From Rhodovulum sp. (lineage in GTDB: Bacteria; Pseudomonadota; Alphaproteobacteria; Rhodobacterales; Rhodobacteraceae), in the NCBI GenBank assembly GCA_002706605.1, contig PALT01000018.1, positions 1-64,000 on the forward strand: a DNA stretch of 64,000 nucleotides, in the 5' to 3' direction. Positions 60,923 to 64,000 of this stretch are shown here, one piece after another (position 1 is the first letter of the stretch; the number at the start of each line of letters is the position of its first letter). Under the pieces are notes generated by a model. The model searched no databases. It saw only the letters and a program-made list of their open reading frames with translations, and had not been told where the DNA came from. Both the position numbers and the translations under genes were made by a program.

Positions 60923-61480
60923 TCTTTTTTTGCTCCGGCAGCCGTCCCATCGTCATATGCGTGATGTGCTGCATGCCGCCCCTCCTGTCCGAAAGACGAC
61001 AAACCTCGCATATGGCGTTTCACAAGGAAATAGGGACCCGCCGGTCAAAATAGACCGGGTCAGCCGCCACCACGGCATCGCACCAGCACAAAGAACCCTA
61101 TTGGCATTGGTTAACAACCAATACCCGACAGATCTCCCGCGATGACGCGGTCATTGGACATAAAAGCGTGGGAAACCAGTGAACCCGGTTCCCGATGGTG
61201 CACAAAAACTCGATGTGATCCGGAACGATCACCGAATTTTTGCGTGCGGCGCTTCTCAAACTCTGGCCAAGGCAACAGCCAGAATTCCTTCCCGATACGC
61301 GCCGCGACCAACGCCATGTCCCCCCAAGACGATGTGAATCGCAGGACTGAAATTAGCAACCTGACCGAGGGCCAAGCAACCGAACTTCGCGCTTGACGCA
61401 GTCTTTGTCGGAACGAATCCACGCAACCCTTTGGAAGCGCGTGAAATGGGGGAAATTTTGCAACACAGATTCAAAATTGA
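60923..61480. other. intergenic region upstream of dnaA
   Basis: About 560 bases without a convincing gene. Visible structure: an inverted repeat CATATGCG (60954-60961) / CGCATATG (61007-61014) just before dnaA, a CCGGTC-N6-GACCGG repeat (61041-61058), and ATTGGTT-AAC-AACCAAT (61106-61122). These lie where dnaA promoters and regulatory sites are expected. I find no clear DnaA-box cluster and no AT-rich unwinding element, so oriC is probably elsewhere. Confidence 0.5.
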
Positions 61481-61510
61481 AAAAGGGTGACCCCGTTTCC
61501 AGGGTCACCC
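61481..61510 (-). terminator. intrinsic terminator of rpsT
   Basis: A 9-base-pair stem GGGTGACCC/GGGTCACCC (61485-61493 and 61502-61510) with AAAA before it on the plus strand, giving a U run in minus-strand RNA. Confidence 0.88.
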
Positions 61511-61551
61511 TCAAAAGTCTAGAATCACGTCTTAAGTGATGACCTGATCTA

Positions 61552-61818
61552 TTACGCGCCCAAAGATTTGACGCGAGCCGACAGACGCGACACTTTGCGC
61601 GACGCGGTGTTCTTGTGCAGGATACCTTTGGTGACGCCGCGCATGATCTCGGGCTGAGCGGCACGCAGAGCGGCCTGAGCAGCAGCTTGATCGCCCGATG
61701 CGATCGCTTCTTCAACTTTACGCAGGTAGGTGCGGATGCGCGAACGACGTGCTTTGTTTACGGCGTAACGGCGTTCGTTCTGACGAGCGCGTTTTTTTGC
61801 TTGAGGCGAATTAGCCAT
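61552..61818 (-). CDS. rpsT: 30S ribosomal protein S20
   Basis: 88 residues, very basic and helical: [20 protein letters not shown] at the start, then [14 protein letters not shown] and [20 protein letters not shown]. It binds 16S rRNA early in 30S assembly. The open frame extends to 61923, but the protein plainly starts at MANSPQ. Next to dnaA in this orientation it is a common alphaproteobacterial neighbour. Confidence 0.97.
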   Translation of the reverse strand: MANSPQAKKRARQNERRYAVNKARRSRIRTYLRKVEEAIASGDQAAAQAALRAAQPEIMRGVTKGILHKNTASRKVSRLSARVKSLGA

Positions 61819-61946
61819 GTGTCTGTTCCCATTCTTCGGGTCAAAAAATACCAAGAGCGCAGGCAGACCCGAACCGGGTTTTAGGAACCGGCTGATTCTG
61901 GCCAGAGCGGGCCTCACGCGCATGTAGGGGCGGCGTATATGCCAAA

Positions 61947-61978
61947 CGGTGCCGGAAAGAAACCCCTAACCGGCACCG
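61947..61978 (-). terminator. hairpin after the enoyl-CoA hydratase gene
   Basis: A 9-base-pair stem CGGTGCCGG/CCGGCACCG with a 14-base loop lies just beyond the gene's stop codon. Minus-strand RNA continues with UUUGG. It is a probable terminator. Confidence 0.65.
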
Positions 61979-61987
61979 CGGTGTTTG

Positions 61988-62764
61988 TTACTTGTCGCGG
62001 AACTGGGGTTCGCGCTTTTCAAGGAAGGCCGACATGCCCTCTTTCTGGTCCTCGGTCGCGAACAGCGAGTGGAACAGACGGCGTTCAAACAGCAGACCCT
62101 CGCGCAGCGTGGTTTCATAGCTGCGGTTGACCGCTTCTTTGACTGCCATTGCCGTCAGCATGGATTTCTCGGCGATCTTCTGGGCCGCGCCCATCGCCTC
62201 TTCCATCAGCTTTTTGGCAGGGACGACGCGGCTGACCAGACCGGCGCGCTCGGCCTCGGCGGCATCCATAAAGCGGCCCGTCAGGTGCATGTCCATCGCC
62301 TTGGCCTTGCCGACCGAACGGGTCAGACGTTGCGTGCCCCCGATACCGGCAACCACGCCAAGGTTGATTTCCGGCTGACCGAATTTGGCGTTGTCGGCCG
62401 CAATGATGAAGTCACACATCATCGCCAACTCACAGCCCCCGCCCAGCGCATAGCCCGCCACAGCGGCGATGATCGGCTTGCGGCAACGCAGGAAATCTTC
62501 GGTTTCAGGGGTGAAAAAGTCATTGCCGAATACGTCGACAAAGGTCTTTTCGCTCATCTCCTTGATGTCGGCGCCGGCGGCGAATGCCTTTTCCGAGCCG
62601 GTCAACAGGATACAGCGTACCTTGTCGTTTTCGCTGGCTTGGCGGATCGCATCGGCCAGTTCCCCCATCAGCTGCATGTTCAATGCATTCAGCGCGTCAG
62701 GGCGGTGCAGTTTAATCAAGCAGACGTGCTCTTCGATTTCGACGATTAGCGTCTTGTAAGCCAT
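61988..62764 (-). CDS. enoyl-CoA hydratase/isomerase (crotonase) family protein
   Basis: 258 residues of the crotonase fold with [10 protein letters not shown] (oxyanion hole), [17 protein letters not shown], and both Glu residues of the hydratase site (CELAMMCDF region and [19 protein letters not shown]). It should hydrate short or medium enoyl-CoA in fatty acid or amino-acid breakdown. It lies 63 bases after mutM on the minus strand. The substrate range cannot be read from the sequence. Confidence 0.95.
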   Translation of the reverse strand: MAYKTLIVEIEEHVCLIKLHRPDALNALNMQLMGELADAIRQASENDKVRCILLTGSEKAFAAGADIKEMSEKTFVDVFGNDFFTPETEDFLRCRKPIIAAVAGYALGGGCELAMMCDFIIAADNAKFGQPEINLGVVAGIGGTQRLTRSVGKAKAMDMHLTGRFMDAAEAERAGLVSRVVPAKKLMEEAMGAAQKIAEKSMLTAMAVKEAVNRSYETTLREGLLFERRLFHSLFATEDQKEGMSAFLEKREPQFRDK

Positions 62765-62827
62765 GAAAGGCGTACCTCCGATGATGTCCGATCACGTTTC
62801 ATTACCAGTCTGAAACAGCCTTTCAAG

Positions 62828-63679
62828 TTATCTTTGGCATTGCGGACAAAAGAAAGTGGAGCGTCCCGATTGGACGATTCGCTGAATCGTGCCGGTGCAA
62901 TCGGGGGTTGGGCAGGGCTGATTTTCGCGGCCATAGGCACGGAAATTATGTTGGAAATAACCCAATTCGCCGTCGGCCTGCCGGTGGTCGCGCAACGATG
63001 ATCCCCCCGATTCAATTGCCTCGGCCAGAACATCGCGGATGTCGGAAACTAACGTTGCGGCACGTTTTGCAGAGATCTTGCCCGCATGACGCGTGGGGGC
63101 GATTCCCGAGCGGTGCAATGCCTCGCACACATAGATATTGCCCAGACCCGCCACGATCCGTTGATCCAGCAGGGCCGATTTCACCGGCGTCTTTTTCCCC
63201 GCGAACCGGTTATGCAGATACGTGCCGTCAAACCGGTTGCCCAACGGTTCCGGCCCCAGTTTCGCCAGCAGGGGGTGCGCCTCAACCGTCTCGGTTGCGC
63301 AAAGGTCCATCGCCCCGAACCGGCGCGCATCGTTGAACGTCACCCGCGCGCCGTTCTCCATATCGAATATCACATGGTCGTGCTTGGCGGCGGGCGGATG
63401 GTCGTGGACAAACTGTCCCAAAGGGTCGCCCGACACCGTCATCCGGCCCGACATCCCAAGGTGGATGATCAACGTTTCCCCCGACGCCAGATCCGCCAGA
63501 ATATACTTTGAACGCCGTCCAAGACGCAGGATTCGTTGGCCCGTCAGGCGTTCGGCCATCCGTTCGGGAAAGGGCCAGCGCAGATCGGGCCGGTTCACAT
63601 GCGCGGTTTGGATCACGGCACCCTCCATACTGGGCACCAGACCGCGACGGACTGTCTCGACCTCGGGTAATTCGGGCAT
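62828..63679 (-). CDS. mutM: MutM: formamidopyrimidine-DNA glycosylase
   Basis: 283 residues beginning [14 protein letters not shown], so Pro1 (after Met removal) is the nucleophile and Glu2 is present. The helix-two-turn-helix region is present ([20 protein letters not shown]), and the C-terminal zinc finger is intact ([22 protein letters not shown]). It removes 8-oxoguanine and nicks the strand. The frame is open to 63781, but the family N-terminus fixes the start at 63679. It is divergent from ubiE. Confidence 0.97.
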   Translation of the reverse strand: MPELPEVETVRRGLVPSMEGAVIQTAHVNRPDLRWPFPERMAERLTGQRILRLGRRSKYILADLASGETLIIHLGMSGRMTVSGDPLGQFVHDHPPAAKHDHVIFDMENGARVTFNDARRFGAMDLCATETVEAHPLLAKLGPEPLGNRFDGTYLHNRFAGKKTPVKSALLDQRIVAGLGNIYVCEALHRSGIAPTRHAGKISAKRAATLVSDIRDVLAEAIESGGSSLRDHRQADGELGYFQHNFRAYGRENQPCPTPDCTGTIQRIVQSGRSTFFCPQCQR

Positions 63680-63755
63680 TGCGCGCTCCTGTTGCATTGT
63701 AACGGCTGTCCGGCTGTCTATAAGGAGGTGAGTTTCGACAGACGGCAAGGGTCCG

Positions 63756-64000
63756 ATGAGCGACACAGGCGATAAAATCACCCACTTCGGCTTTCAAGAT
63801 GTGGCCGAGGATCAAAAGGCGGGCATGGTTCATGGCGTCTTTACCAGCGTGGCATCCCGTTACGACATCATGAACGACGTCATGTCCGTCGGCATCCACC
63901 GCGTGTGGAAGGATGCGATGATGGACTGGCTGGCGCCGCAACCCCATCAGCGTCTCTTGGACGTGGCGGGCGGCACGGGCGATATTTCGTTCCGGTTCCT
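63756..64000 (+). CDS. ubiE: UbiE: ubiquinone/menaquinone methyltransferase, 5' part only
   Basis: The first 81 codons of an open frame that runs off the right edge. The N-terminal segment reads [20 protein letters not shown] then [20 protein letters not shown], and the S-adenosylmethionine motif [15 protein letters not shown] follows, which identifies UbiE. It methylates the quinone ring in ubiquinone synthesis. It is divergent from mutM, with a 76-base gap. Confidence 0.95.
   Translation, partial: MSDTGDKITHFGFQDVAEDQKAGMVHGVFTSVASRYDIMNDVMSVGIHRVWKDAMMDWLAPQPHQRLLDVAGGTGDISFRF

Noticed and set aside
60923-61551. Chromosome replication origin upstream of dnaA
   Set aside because: No cluster of TTATCCACA-type boxes and no AT-rich unwinding region could be found, and in alphaproteobacteria oriC is often not at dnaA.

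Overview
The window is a chromosomal segment of an alphaproteobacterium, most likely a marine member of the Rhodobacterales (Roseobacter group). The evidence is a GC-rich coding style with strong G/C third positions, the dnaA-dnaN-recF-gyrB replication block next to rpsT and mutM/ubiE, a class II lumazine synthase under an FMN riboswitch, an RTX secreted protein, a bioMNY transporter and a glxBCD-glnT block. No rRNA, tRNA, CRISPR array, prophage or insertion sequence was recognised.

Layout. 1-8.8 kb: a TetR/SDR/monooxygenase operon, a PhnD-like binding protein with a hybrid histidine kinase, a GntR regulator, purU, and a set of small envelope stress proteins. 8.8-10.1 kb: an orphan ParA/RepA-like ATPase. 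10.3-23.5 kb: a complete nitrate assimilation locus, with nasT-nasS sensor/antiterminator genes, an ANTAR-type leader with an intrinsic terminator, nrtA-nrtB-nrtCD (ABC uptake), a globin, nirB-nirD, nasA and a TrpD2-like gene. Most of the cistrons from the transporter ATPase to nasA overlap by four bases (ATGA). 24-26.3 kb: an RTX protein with a glycosidase-like domain. 26.4-31.3 kb: bioM-bioN-bioY-nitroreductase, converging on a thiolase/acyl-CoA ligase pair. 31.4-37.6 kb: a small membrane protein, an XRE-cupin regulator, glxBCD-glnT and a GntR regulator. 37.6-42.5 kb: a hypothetical gene, FMN riboswitch-ribH, and the nadA-nadB-nadC operon. 42.8-53.7 kb: a glutathionyl-hydroquinone reductase, a phospholipase D, a PRC-barrel protein, an SMP-30-like protein, two AraC regulators, a peroxiredoxin-like protein, a LysR-controlled DoxX/dioxygenase operon, and a GT25/sulfotransferase pair. 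54-64 kb: gyrB, lysE, recF, dnaN, dnaA, rpsT, an enoyl-CoA hydratase, mutM and the start of ubiE.

The most notable pattern spans the window. Five small membrane or envelope gene starts, in three separate places (about 7.5-8.5 kb, 31.3 kb and 46.1 kb), are preceded by GGAAC-N17-CGTT with identical 17-base spacing. This is the published consensus of EcfG-type general stress sigma factors of alphaproteobacteria, and two of the promoters are back to back. Other points of interest are a paired ANTAR/terminator leader in front of nrtA, a nitrate ABC ATPase fusion whose degenerate residues all fall in one predicted composite site, a ParA with the signature lysine replaced by glutamate, a thiolase without its second catalytic cysteine, and a repeated TTTCCTG-N-CAGGAAA operator around the XRE-cupin/glx locus. 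All calls come from reading the sequence; no database search was run.
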